DNA of 64,000 nucleotides, taken from assembly GCA_025358925.1 (NCBI GenBank), contig JANYHT010000065.1, positions 112,619 through 176,618 on the forward strand, given 5' to 3'. The notes under the pieces were generated by a model, which was not told where the DNA came from, did not search any database, and saw nothing but the letters and a program-made list of their open reading frames with translations. Every line of letters begins with the position of its first letter. Within the stretch, counting starts at the first letter, position 1. Of this stretch, positions 28,904 to 37,477 are shown in pieces. Both the position numbers and the translations under genes were made by a program. Source of the stretch: Gemmatimonadaceae bacterium. GTDB lineage: Bacteria; Gemmatimonadota; Gemmatimonadetes; Gemmatimonadales; Gemmatimonadaceae.

Positions 28904-29895
28904 GCACATCCGTTTCAGGTAACGTGCTGCCCCCAATCACTCCGCCCACGGGCGCCCGTGACGGACAATTATTTACGGGCGGATCGCTACTCGTGCGCCT
29001 CGCCAACTTTGTGAAGTTGCCGCACACAGTATTCGCTATGCCGTTCGCACTGGTGGGCGTCATTTTGGCGAGCGCACGGCATGCCATCACGTTGCCAACC
29101 ATTGGCTTGGTGTTATTGGCCTTCACCGCCGCGCGCTTCGCCGCGATGGGATTTAATCGCATCGTTGACCGCGACGTGGATGCGCTGAATCCACGAACAG
29201 CCATGCGAGAGTTGCCGCGTGGCGCCCTCTCGCTGCGGCAAGCAAAGACGGCAGTGATTGTCGCCTCGTTGGTGTTCATTCTCGCATCGTACAAACTCAA
29301 TGCGCTGTGCTTTTGGTTGTCACCAATCGCGCTGTTGTGGGTGCTGGGATACAGCTACACCAAACGCTTCACGCGGTGGTCGCATTTGTGGTTGGGGCTT
29401 GGCCTCGCGATCGCTCCAGTTGGTGGTTATCTCGCGGTGACGGGCATGTGGAGCCAACCGTGGTGGCTATTGTGTGTCTTGGCGCTCGCCATCATGTCGT
29501 GGTCCGGCGGCTTCGACATCTTGTACGCATTGCAGGACGCCGAATTTGATCGGCGTAACGGACTGTACTCCATTCCTTCGGCAATTGGTGTGAAATCGGC
29601 CATTGGGCTGTCGCGCGTGTTACACGTGACCGCGACAGTGTGCCTCGCGTTGGCCGTGTATGCCGACCCGCTGCGTGTTGCAGGATATGCGAGCGCACCA
29701 CTCGTTGACGGGGTGTTATACGCCGGCGTTGGCGTGGTTGGCGTCATGCTTGTATACGAGCATCGGTTGGTGAAAGCCGATGACCTCTCGCGCCTCAATG
29801 CCGCGTTTTTCACGATGAACGGCATTATATCGCTTCTTTTTTTGTGCGCGGTATTATTGGCGCGCCTGTTGGCCGTTGTAGGTACGGCAAAGTGA
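28900..29895 (+). CDS. ubiA: UbiA-family prenyltransferase (MqnP-like)
   Basis: This integral membrane enzyme attaches the polyprenyl tail to an aromatic ring. The first Asp-rich motif is NRIVDRDVDALN and the second is YALQDAEFDRRNGLYSIP, both in the usual positions among eight or nine helices. GTG at 28900 overlaps the ubiD stop (GTGA) and gives 331 residues; earlier starts would lie within ubiD. The set with ubiD and ubiX matches the futalosine-pathway prenyltransferase MqnP rather than MenA, because the Men pathway does not need a UbiD/UbiX pair. That reading is inference. Confidence 0.92.
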   Translation: MSTSVSGNVLPPITPPTGARDGQLFTGGSLLVRLANFVKLPHTVFAMPFALVGVILASARHAITLPTIGLVLLAFTAARFAAMGFNRIVDRDVDALNPRTAMRELPRGALSLRQAKTAVIVASLVFILASYKLNALCFWLSPIALLWVLGYSYTKRFTRWSHLWLGLGLAIAPVGGYLAVTGMWSQPWWLLCVLALAIMSWSGGFDILYALQDAEFDRRNGLYSIPSAIGVKSAIGLSRVLHVTATVCLALAVYADPLRVAGYASAPLVDGVLYAGVGVVGVMLVYEHRLVKADDLSRLNAAFFTMNGIISLLFLCAVLLARLLAVVGTAK

Positions 29896-30509
29896 CCACA
29901 ACGCGCAGCGATGCGAACGATCCCTTAGTTGTGGCGATCACCGGTGCATCGGGCGCTCCGTATGCCGTGCGCTTCCTGCAACAGTTAGTCGAGCATGGCG
30001 TGCGCACGTGGCTCATCGTGTCGAGTCACGGTTTGCGATTGCTCGACACAGAGTGCGCGATCCGCGACCTTACCGAATTACGCGCGCGCGTTGGTGCGGA
30101 AGGGTTTGACGCGTGCGTGACGGTGTTCGACGACACTGATCGTGGTGCGGCGCCGGCCTCTGGTTCTGCGCGCAGTCGCGGCATGGTAATCTGTCCGTGT
30201 TCGATGGGTACGGTGAGTGCCATTGCGCACGGAAGCTCACGCTCACTTGTCGAGCGTGCCGCCGACGTGGCGCTTAAAGAGCGCCGACCACTCCTGCTCG
30301 TTCCGCGAGAAACGCCGCTGTCACTTATTCATCTTGAGAATCTCGCGCAGGTCACGCGCGCTGGCGCGCTGGTGATGCCAGCCGCGCCGGGTTTTTATCA
30401 TAAGCCTACGTCAATCGATGATCTGGTGGACTTTATAGTTGCACGCATGCTGGATCACGTTGGAGTGGTGCACCACATCGGGCAGCGATGGGGCACTGTG
30501 GACGTGTGA
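29892..30509 (+). CDS. ubiX: UbiX-family flavin prenyltransferase
   Basis: UbiX makes prenylated FMN from dimethylallyl phosphate and FMNH2 for UbiD. Motifs seen are VVAITGASGAPYAVRFLQQL, WLIVSSHGLRL, MVICPCSMGTVSAIAHGSS (FMN-binding), ERRPLLLVPRETPLSLIHL and VMPAAPGFYHKPTSIDDLVD. GTG at 29892 overlaps the ubiA stop (GTGA), giving 205 residues, the family norm. It completes a self-contained menG-ubiD-ubiA-ubiX set, so the cofactor maker sits next to its user. Confidence 0.94.
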   Translation: MTTTRSDANDPLVVAITGASGAPYAVRFLQQLVEHGVRTWLIVSSHGLRLLDTECAIRDLTELRARVGAEGFDACVTVFDDTDRGAAPASGSARSRGMVICPCSMGTVSAIAHGSSRSLVERAADVALKERRPLLLVPRETPLSLIHLENLAQVTRAGALVMPAAPGFYHKPTSIDDLVDFIVARMLDHVGVVHHIGQRWGTVDV

Positions 30510-30539
30510 TGCTATTGAACCCATTCCCGATGGCCGACC

Positions 30540-31217
30540 ATGATTGATAATGCGGCACTGCGTGCGGCGGTGAAGGTCGAGCGACGAAGACGCCTGCGCT
30601 CCGCGTTTCTCGTCAGTATCATGCTGTCGGCGATGCTATCGCCAGCGGGATATGCGATGGCTACGCTCAGTGGATGGCGCGGCGCGTCTCGAATCGCGGT
30701 GGCCGGTATGACTGCCGTCCTCGGTGTGCTGGCGCCGTTTGGTGCGATACGTCTCGTTCGGTGGGTTTCATCAGGCACGGTACTCGCGTTTCTCAACCCG
30801 GGTGGCAGCGGTCGATCAACGCGTGTACACTCGCACGCGGAGGCGCTCGCGGCAACCGGGAAGTTGGACGACGCCGCCAACGCCTTTGAAGCACTCCGCG
30901 TCACTCACGGTGATGACGTCGCTTCGTTGCGTGCGGAGGCTGAGCTGTTCGCGGGATCCGGTAACGATCCGCAGCGCGCGTCCGAATTATTTCAACGCAT
31001 TCGTCGCGTGAAAGAGGCGACATTGCAGGACGAGCGATACGCGACACATCGCTTGATCGATCTCTATGTGGGCCCGCTCAATGACAAAGGACGCGTGATG
31101 GTAGAACTGAGACGCATGGCTGATCGATTTCCCGATACCGTTGATGGACGCAGTGCACTCGCAGAACTTCGTCGTCGACGCGACGCTGAAACGGCAAAAC
31201 GCGAGATGAATTCGTGA
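30540..31217 (+). CDS. Membrane protein with TPR-like C-terminal region, function unknown
   Basis: The 225-residue protein has two N-terminal membrane helices (SAFLVSIMLSAMLSPAGYAM, AVAGMTAVLGVLAPFGAI). The soluble helical region has a TPR-like pattern (HAEALAATGKLDDAANAFEA, ELFAGSGNDPQRASELFQRI, LADERYATHRLID-type repeats). It begins 31 bases after ubiX and its stop overlaps the next gene's GTG start (GTGA). No family beyond TPR-like repeats is recognised. Confidence 0.68.
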   Translation: MIDNAALRAAVKVERRRRLRSAFLVSIMLSAMLSPAGYAMATLSGWRGASRIAVAGMTAVLGVLAPFGAIRLVRWVSSGTVLAFLNPGGSGRSTRVHSHAEALAATGKLDDAANAFEALRVTHGDDVASLRAEAELFAGSGNDPQRASELFQRIRRVKEATLQDERYATHRLIDLYVGPLNDKGRVMVELRRMADRFPDTVDGRSALAELRRRRDAETAKREMNS

Positions 31218-31723
31218 GCCCGATCATCGTGATCGGTTTGATTTCCGATACGCACGGGCTCGTTCGACCAGAAGTCTTTCAGGCGCTGAAAGGTGTTTCT
31301 CGCATTCTGCACGCTGGTGACGTTGGTCCTCCAGACGTACTCATCGAATTGGCGACCATCGCGCCGGTACAGGCGGTGTGGGGCAACACGGACGCGCCTG
31401 GCCGCACCGATCTGGTGGAGCGCATCGAGGAGACCATTGGCGGTGTTCGCGTGCTCGTCACGCACGGGCACGAGCTGGCCAATCTGAAGCCGCCGCAGTT
31501 GGTCAGCCAATACATGAATGCACAGGTCATCGTGTACGGGCATACGCATCAACAACTCATTACGCGCGCGGCGCGACGCATCGTGATCAATCCTGGTGCA
31601 GCCGGACCTCGCCGATTCAAGCTGCAGCCGTCTGTAGCCAAGCTCTATATCGACAATGGAAAGGCAGACGTGGAGATCATTCCGTTGGGTATTCCTGACG
31701 AAGTGTTGCCAACGCTAGAGTAA
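31214..31723 (+). CDS. YfcE/MJ0936-type metallophosphoesterase
   Basis: The 169-residue enzyme is a minimal calcineurin-fold phosphodiesterase. Metal-binding motifs are IGLISDTHG (D-x-H), RILHAGDVG (GD), VWGNTD (GN), VLVTHGHE (H) and VIVYGHTHQQ (GHTH). Family members cleave small phosphodiesters such as 2',3'-cyclic nucleotides in vitro. The start overlaps the upstream gene. The 3' end overlaps the convergent UvrC-like gene by 47 bases, an unusually long tail-to-tail overlap. Confidence 0.9.
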   Translation: MSPIIVIGLISDTHGLVRPEVFQALKGVSRILHAGDVGPPDVLIELATIAPVQAVWGNTDAPGRTDLVERIEETIGGVRVLVTHGHELANLKPPQLVSQYMNAQVIVYGHTHQQLITRAARRIVINPGAAGPRRFKLQPSVAKLYIDNGKADVEIIPLGIPDEVLPTLE

Positions 31724-32873
31724 CCGTTGCGGCCGTCCTACCAAGTTCTGCTGGTCGCGTCCGGAACCACTGATCAATCATCAGCAACTCATCAAGCTGA
31801 TCTGCCTGCGCCGCCAACGCGATCGGAATTGGAGTGCTCGCGCGATCGTTCATGATCCGCATTGCCATGTTGTCTCCCGATGGCGCGTCATCGGCGACGC
31901 GACCGTTGCGTACCAAGTACAAGCGGTCATGGCCATCCACACCGTGCACCGCATAAACGAAGCTTGGCCGACTCAGCGATTCGCGCACGCGCGCCAGCTG
32001 ATCTTCCAACTGCTGTAACGCCGTGAGTCGATCGCGTAGCCAACCTGCGCGCTCATACGACAGCGAGGCGCTGGCCGTGGCCATGTCCTTTGCGATTTGC
32101 TGCTGGGGTGAGTTGTCGCGTCCCTCGAGCACCGCGCGTCCGCGCGTTAACTGGGTGCGATACTCGAATTCGCTGCAACCGCCGACGCACGGGCCGAGGC
32201 ACCGACGGGTTTCGTAGCGATGACAGCCAGGCGTGCGCGTGAGCGCGGGGTGCAGCGTGTCCCCGAAAAGATCACCCGCATCACGCATGATCATCGGCAC
32301 GCGCTCAGGGCAATCACGTAAACCCAATGCATCGTTCAGCACGCGCAGTGCGTCAACGAGCGGGCGCCGATTCACAAACGGCCCAACAACGGCGCTGCAT
32401 GAACGACTTCGCGCGGCGGTACTCGCGCGTTGAATACGCAACCGCGGGGCAGGGCCGTCACCAATGGTGATGACCCACCAACGATCGAGCGGGCGTGCAG
32501 ACCGCACGTTGTATCTCGGCAGATGCGTGCGGATGAGTCGAACTTCGCGCAGCAATGCCGCAAATTCGCTTGGCGTTTCCTGCCACTCGATGCGTGCAGT
32601 CTCGCGCAGCATTCGCGCCTGTCGATGTTCTGGCCACGGTAACCGAAAGTATGACAGAAGTCGCGTGCGAATTTGTGTACTCTTTCCGACGTACAACACT
32701 TCCCCATGCACGCCGCGCATGATGTAAATCCCCGGATGATTGCGCGCGCCTTTGCGCACGTGGTCGCGCAGTTGTGCCACGTCGGACTCGGACGAGCCAA
32801 CTGCTAGGTCGAGCTGTAATGTTTCGGTTGCGATTTTTCTTGAATCTCGCGACACATGCGCACGCACAATCAT
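31677..32873 (-). CDS. GIY-YIG nuclease-domain protein resembling the N-terminal half of UvrC (Cho-like)
   Basis: Residues about 45-130 form a GIY-YIG nuclease domain: NHPGIYIMRGVHGEVLYVGK, STQIRTRLLSYF and EFAALLREVRLIRTHLPRYN. A cysteine cluster RRCLGPCVGGCSE follows, as in UvrC, and a UVR-type helical motif (MATASASLSYERAGWLRDRL) comes next. The C-terminal RNase H-like nuclease and HhH domains of full UvrC are absent, so at 398 residues it resembles Cho-type repair endonucleases that make a single 3' incision. ATG at 32873 is chosen over a TTG four codons upstream. It lies beside fpg, another repair gene. Confidence 0.85.
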   Translation of the reverse strand: MIVRAHVSRDSRKIATETLQLDLAVGSSESDVAQLRDHVRKGARNHPGIYIMRGVHGEVLYVGKSTQIRTRLLSYFRLPWPEHRQARMLRETARIEWQETPSEFAALLREVRLIRTHLPRYNVRSARPLDRWWVITIGDGPAPRLRIQRASTAARSRSCSAVVGPFVNRRPLVDALRVLNDALGLRDCPERVPMIMRDAGDLFGDTLHPALTRTPGCHRYETRRCLGPCVGGCSEFEYRTQLTRGRAVLEGRDNSPQQQIAKDMATASASLSYERAGWLRDRLTALQQLEDQLARVRESLSRPSFVYAVHGVDGHDRLYLVRNGRVADDAPSGDNMAMRIMNDRASTPIPIALAAQADQLDELLMIDQWFRTRPAELGRTAATVTLALATLRQEYPTE

Positions 32874-32900
32874 TGTTGGCACCAAGCGACGAATGTTGTT

Positions 32901-33728
32901 TTATCGCTGGCAACTCGCACAGAATACGGAATTGCGGCCATCCACCGCGTGCGTGCCAATGAGACGTCGACCGCACCGGAGACACGCCTCGCCAGCGCGA
33001 CCGTACACCGCGAGCTGCGCGACGAAACGCCCTCGCTCGCCGCGTGCATCGCGGTAGTCACGAAAACTCGTACCGCGCGCCGCGATCGACGCCGAGAGCA
33101 CGTCGACAAGGGCAACGCGCAGCGCGGACGTTTCCACGGTGGAGAGGGCACGCGCTTCGCGCGATGGATCGATGCCTGCCCGCCACAACGCCTCGTTTGC
33201 GTAAATGTTGCCCACCCCAGCCAAAATCCGCTGGTCCATCAGCACGATCTTCACCGCGCGCCGAGAACCCCGAAGAAGTACCGAAAACGCGGCGTCGTCA
33301 AGGGTGGGGTCGAGAGGTTCCGATCCGAGTGTGCTGATGTATTCGGCCAAACGCGCGGGCGACATGAGCGTCACTGTGCCCAATCGACGCACGTCGCGGT
33401 AGTGCAGCAATCGTCCGTCGTCCAACTGTAATGAGATAGCGACGTACGCTAACTCAGCTGCAGCGAGTGTCCCGTGGTCGATGAGCAGGCCGCCCGTGAA
33501 TCGTGGTTGCACCACGACATGCCAGAGCGGAGCAACGTCGAGGATTACAAGTTTCGCACGTCGCCAAACACGCGCGATGGTGCCACCGATCAACGCCTGC
33601 GCGAACTCATCGGCGCCTGCCTCGCGCAAGACGTCGGCCTTACGCACGTACACGGCGCAAATGGTCGCCGCTCGCACGTCGGCGTTGAGGTCACGCGCGA
33701 TGGTTTCAGTTTCAGGTAGTTCCGGCAT
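32901..33728 (-). CDS. mutM: Formamidopyrimidine-DNA glycosylase (Fpg/MutM)
   Basis: Fpg removes oxidised purines such as 8-oxoguanine and nicks the abasic site. The N-terminal catalytic proline follows the start Met in MPELPETETIARDL, which fixes the start at 33728. The DNA-binding helix-two-turn-helix is near DQRILAGVGNIYANEALWRA, and the zinc finger at the C-terminus reads CLRCGRRLIG and VFCASCQR. At 275 residues it is full length. It overlaps the end of purD and precedes the GIY-YIG gene, forming a small repair pair. Confidence 0.96.
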   Translation of the reverse strand: MPELPETETIARDLNADVRAATICAVYVRKADVLREAGADEFAQALIGGTIARVWRRAKLVILDVAPLWHVVVQPRFTGGLLIDHGTLAAAELAYVAISLQLDDGRLLHYRDVRRLGTVTLMSPARLAEYISTLGSEPLDPTLDDAAFSVLLRGSRRAVKIVLMDQRILAGVGNIYANEALWRAGIDPSREARALSTVETSALRVALVDVLSASIAARGTSFRDYRDARGERGRFVAQLAVYGRAGEACLRCGRRLIGTHAVDGRNSVFCASCQR

Positions 33729-35013
33729 CGCGCGTTGCGTTGCGTGCCGCTTCGCGCCAACCGATATCGCAGCGGTACTGTGCACCTTCAAACTCGATAC
33801 GCGCGGCCGCGTCACGACTTCGTTGTTGCGCGTCAGCAAACGTCGACGCTATTGCAGTAACGGCAAATACGCGCCCTCCGCTGGTTACGAGTGCACCGTT
33901 GCTCGCACGCGCGGTACCGGCGTGATACACTCGAATGTCATCACTGAACGACGGCAACTCGATCACATCATCAGCACGCGGTGCATCGGGATATCCGCGC
34001 GCCGCCACCACCGTGGTTACCGCAGCATCGCTGCGCCATTGGAGCGGTGTCATGCCGCCGATGCGTGCACCGCGTGAGACGGCCAAAAGCGGTTCGAGCA
34101 GACTGCTCGTGAGCAAGGGCAAAATGGCCTGCGTTTCGGGATCGCCAAACCGACAATTAAACTCCACTACTTTTGCTCCTTCCTCCGTCAACATCAACCC
34201 CGCATACAACAATCCTGTGAATGGCGTGCCACGTTTGCGCATGGCGTGCAGCGTGGGCAACAGAATGCGTTCGGTCACATCGTCAATGAGCGCCGGTGTA
34301 CTGAGTGTCACCGGCGCATACGCACCCATACCGCCCGTATTCGGCCCTTCGTCACCATCGAGTAAACGCTTATGATCCTGGGCCGCGATCATTGGCAAGA
34401 CATCGTACCCATCACTGATCGCGAAGAGCGATAACTCTTCGCCTGTCATAAAAGCTTCCACCAAACACTCCGCACCTGCGTCACCGAAAACCTTTTCGTC
34501 GAGCATACGATCAATCGCGTCAAAGGCTGCAGCTTTCGTGTGACATACAATGACGCCTTTCCCCGCTGCTAAGCCGCTGGCCTTAATCACCACAGGCGCA
34601 CCGTAACGCGTCAGCACGGCGGTTTTCGCACTTTTCGCGTCGCGAAATGTTTCCGCAAGTGCCGTTGGGATGCCGGCCTTCAGCATCATGGCTTTGGTAT
34701 CGGCCTTTGACGTCTCGACCGTCGCTGCTCCAGCCGTTGGACCGAAGGCTGGAATACCGCGCATGCGCAGCATATCCACCAACCCTTCGGCCAGTGGCGC
34801 TTCGGGGCCCACGACTACCAGTTTTACTTGCTCAGCTTCGGCCAGCGCGCACAGTGCGTCGAGATCAGTGACGTTCACCGGCGCCGTACGCGCAAGCTGC
34901 CCGATGCCCGGATTTCCAGGCGCGGCGACGAGATCGATTGTAGTGTTTTCACGAGACAACGCGTCGGCAATCGCATGTTCGCGACCACCACCGCCGACGA
35001 GCAAAATCTTCAT
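33712..35013 (-). CDS. purD: Phosphoribosylamine-glycine ligase (GAR synthetase)
   Basis: PurD joins glycine to phosphoribosylamine in purine synthesis. It begins MKILLVGGGGREHAIADAL, the family N-terminus, which fixes ATG at 35013. The ATP-grasp motifs are GPEAPLAEGLVDMLR, PVVIKASGLAAGKGVIVC, ECLVEAFMTGEELSLFAISD, AQDHKRLLDGDEGPNTGGMG and EFNCRFGDPETQAILPLL. At 433 residues it is normal length. Its 3' end overlaps the fpg start; no other pur genes are adjacent. Confidence 0.97.
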   Translation of the reverse strand: MKILLVGGGGREHAIADALSRENTTIDLVAAPGNPGIGQLARTAPVNVTDLDALCALAEAEQVKLVVVGPEAPLAEGLVDMLRMRGIPAFGPTAGAATVETSKADTKAMMLKAGIPTALAETFRDAKSAKTAVLTRYGAPVVIKASGLAAGKGVIVCHTKAAAFDAIDRMLDEKVFGDAGAECLVEAFMTGEELSLFAISDGYDVLPMIAAQDHKRLLDGDEGPNTGGMGAYAPVTLSTPALIDDVTERILLPTLHAMRKRGTPFTGLLYAGLMLTEEGAKVVEFNCRFGDPETQAILPLLTSSLLEPLLAVSRGARIGGMTPLQWRSDAAVTTVVAARGYPDAPRADDVIELPSFSDDIRVYHAGTARASNGALVTSGGRVFAVTAIASTFADAQQRSRDAAARIEFEGAQYRCDIGWREAARNATRDAGTT

Positions 35014-35099
35014 GTATTTCGGATGCAGGAGCGCCGACGCGGCGATCGCGCGAAAGCTAACGACGGCGGCTCGCTCCAGGCGACGACCCAACGCGCACG

Positions 35100-36104
35100 T
35101 TATCCCTCGCCGACACCACCCGACGCCGTGCGAAACGCATCACGAAAGGCATCGGCGGCTCGACCAATCGCATCACCAACGGTTTGCGCTGCGGCCTTCG
35201 CTTGATCAGCGTAGTAATCCGTCGCATCTCGCACGTCGTCGAGGAGCGGTCGCTCGGCCTCCGATCCGCGGCGGATATATTCGCCGCCAACCATTGTTGC
35301 ATAAGCGCCGGACTGCTCCCACCGTTGCAACTCACCCGCGCGCACGGTGTGGAACGGATGCTCACGCAACGCAGTGTTCAGCGCTTTCAGCACACTGTCC
35401 CAGGCAGTGCCTCCGGTCTCGTATTCCGCTGCTTGCGCCAAATACGCATCGAGATCGATGCTATCGCCGCCGCTTCGGCCGCCGGCCAACTTGAGAAACG
35501 TCATCAAGCTGCTGCGAGGATCTTGCGTACCAAGCATGCCAGCGCGATCGGCAGATAACTCGGACTTCCGATACCACTCCAACAGCGCGAGCTGAAACGG
35601 AAGCAAGGCGATAGACGCGAGCATCGGTAACGCCGTCATACCGAAGAACAAAATGATGAGCGCGATGGTGCGATACGTCGTATGCCCGGTCATGATGTGC
35701 CCTAACTCGTGCGCGAGTATGAATCGCTGCTCCTCAGGCTCGAGCAACTCGAGGGTGCCGGAGCTCAGCACAATGAAAGGGTTTTCAAAACCAACCGCAC
35801 CCGCATTCACGATGGGCGTCTGTGTGACGAACAGCTGCGGCTGTGCCCGTCCGAGCGGCGGCCAATCCATTGCTTGCAGCACTTCTTGATACATCGCGAA
35901 CAATTGCGGCCGCTGCGTTGGTCCGATCAGCACCGCATCGCCGAGAAATAAATTTCGCACACCACGCTCTCCAAACGTGCCTGCAATGCGACGCACGACT
36001 TCATCGAAGCCGGGCAATGCACGCAGCGCGTTGAGCGCCGCACGATCAGCCGGATGCTCCCAGCTGACGGACGAGATCTGTGTAAGGGGGGCGCGCGTGA
36101 TCAT
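35100..36104 (-). CDS. M48-family (HtpX/Ste24-like) zinc metallopeptidase
   Basis: The zinc site is EQRFILAHELGHIMTGHTTY (HExxH) with a third ligand in RKSELSADRAGML (ExxxD). Two membrane helices between them (IALIILFFGMTALPMLASIA, LLPFQLALLEW) place the active site at the membrane. N-terminal 60 residues are soluble and the C-terminal tail is an Ala-rich helix. Such peptidases take part in membrane-protein quality control. It is 86 bases upstream of purD on the same strand; co-transcription is likely but unproven. 334 residues. Confidence 0.87.
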   Translation of the reverse strand: MITRAPLTQISSVSWEHPADRAALNALRALPGFDEVVRRIAGTFGERGVRNLFLGDAVLIGPTQRPQLFAMYQEVLQAMDWPPLGRAQPQLFVTQTPIVNAGAVGFENPFIVLSSGTLELLEPEEQRFILAHELGHIMTGHTTYRTIALIILFFGMTALPMLASIALLPFQLALLEWYRKSELSADRAGMLGTQDPRSSLMTFLKLAGGRSGGDSIDLDAYLAQAAEYETGGTAWDSVLKALNTALREHPFHTVRAGELQRWEQSGAYATMVGGEYIRRGSEAERPLLDDVRDATDYYADQAKAAAQTVGDAIGRAADAFRDAFRTASGGVGEG

Positions 36105-36224
36105 GGGCAGGCTCGAAAAGGTGGGAGCTCGAGACTCGAGATTCGGCCATCTGGAGTCGCGGGCGGCAGCGGATGCTAGATGCCCTACGAGCCCCCGAGC
36201 TACAAGTTGCGCTTGGCAGTGTTG

Positions 36225-37391
36225 TTACTTCGGCAGCGCCGCATCAAGATCGGCAATGAGATCTTCGACGTCTTCAATGCCGCAGCTCAATCGGACAATG
36301 CCGTCAGAGAGCCCCATATCCGCTTTGCGGTCTGCTGGCACGGAGGCATGAGTCATTGATGCCGGATGGCTGATCAAGCTCTCAACGCCGCCCAGCGATT
36401 CTGCCAAAGAAAATACTTTCACGTGCTCAAGCACGTGCCGAGCTCGCTCCCGGGTGCCCATCTCTAACGTGATCATGCCACCAAAGCCTGACATCTGTCG
36501 CTTCGCCAATTCGAATTGCGGATGACTCGCCAGTCCAGGATAGATGACGTGCTCGTCCCCGAGACGTTCCACGAGAAACTTCGCGATTTGGCGACCATTC
36601 AGATCGTGCTGCTTCATACGAAGGGGCAACGTTTTCGTACCACGCAGTGCAAGCCAGCAGTCAAATGGTCCCGGTACAGCCCCAGCCGCATTGTTTATGA
36701 ACTGCAGCTTAGCGGCGAGATCGTCCTCAAGAACGACGGCGATCCCGCCGATCATATCAGAGTGGCCATTGATGTACTTGGTCGTCGAGTGCCAAACGAT
36801 ATCGGCACCCAGTTCCAACGGGCGCTGAAAGACTGGCGTAGCGAACGTGTTATCGACGATCAACAAAGCCTGATGCCGCTTCGCGACGACGCTCATTGCG
36901 GCAAGATCTGTTAATCGCATAAGAGGATTCGTTGGCGTCTCCACGAGTAACGCGCGCGTGGACGATGTCATCGCATCTTCAACCCGTTGCGGATCACGCG
37001 TGTCCACATACGAAAATGACAGGCCCAGATGACGAAGGATTTTATCAAACAGTCGGAACGTGCCTCCATACACATTCTCCCCGCAGACGATGTGATCGCC
37101 CGCGCGGAACAGTTTCATGATGGAATCGAGACACCCCATTCCGCTCGAAAACGCGAATCCGTGACGACCGCGTTCCAGCGTCGCGACGTTCCGCTCCAAG
37201 GCTTCTCGCGTGGGATTTTTCCCCCGAGCGTACTCGTATCCCTTGTTGTCGCCGAGTCCGTCTTGGACGTACGTCGACGTGAGGTAGACCGGCGTCATGA
37301 TGGCGCCCGAGAGGGGCTCCGGTCGTTGTCCAGCGTGAATAGCGCGGGTCGCGATACCGCCCGCAATGTCTTCGTCAAAAATGCGCGTCAT
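36225..37391 (-). CDS. metB: Cystathionine gamma-synthase-type PLP enzyme
   Basis: The Cys/Met-metabolism PLP family joins activated homoserine with cysteine or cleaves cystathionine. Motifs are TRAIHAGQRPEPLSGAIMTP, GYEYARGKNPTREALERNVA, FAFSSGMG, the PLP lysine in WHSTTKYINGHSDMIGG, and SLGGVESLISHPASMTHASV. ATG at 37391 is the start that gives the normal N-terminus and 388 residues. Synthase versus lyase activity cannot be separated by sequence inspection alone. A decayed relative (MetY-like) is found at 46.9-47.1 kb. Confidence 0.88.
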   Translation of the reverse strand: MTRIFDEDIAGGIATRAIHAGQRPEPLSGAIMTPVYLTSTYVQDGLGDNKGYEYARGKNPTREALERNVATLERGRHGFAFSSGMGCLDSIMKLFRAGDHIVCGENVYGGTFRLFDKILRHLGLSFSYVDTRDPQRVEDAMTSSTRALLVETPTNPLMRLTDLAAMSVVAKRHQALLIVDNTFATPVFQRPLELGADIVWHSTTKYINGHSDMIGGIAVVLEDDLAAKLQFINNAAGAVPGPFDCWLALRGTKTLPLRMKQHDLNGRQIAKFLVERLGDEHVIYPGLASHPQFELAKRQMSGFGGMITLEMGTRERARHVLEHVKVFSLAESLGGVESLISHPASMTHASVPADRKADMGLSDGIVRLSCGIEDVEDLIADLDAALPK

Positions 37392-37477
37392 GGGCTCCGT
37401 CTGGTGGGTGCAGAGGGGGAAGCTAGCCCGCGCGGCGTGGCGTCGCGACCGCCACGTGAGCCGCGACCAGCCGCCTG

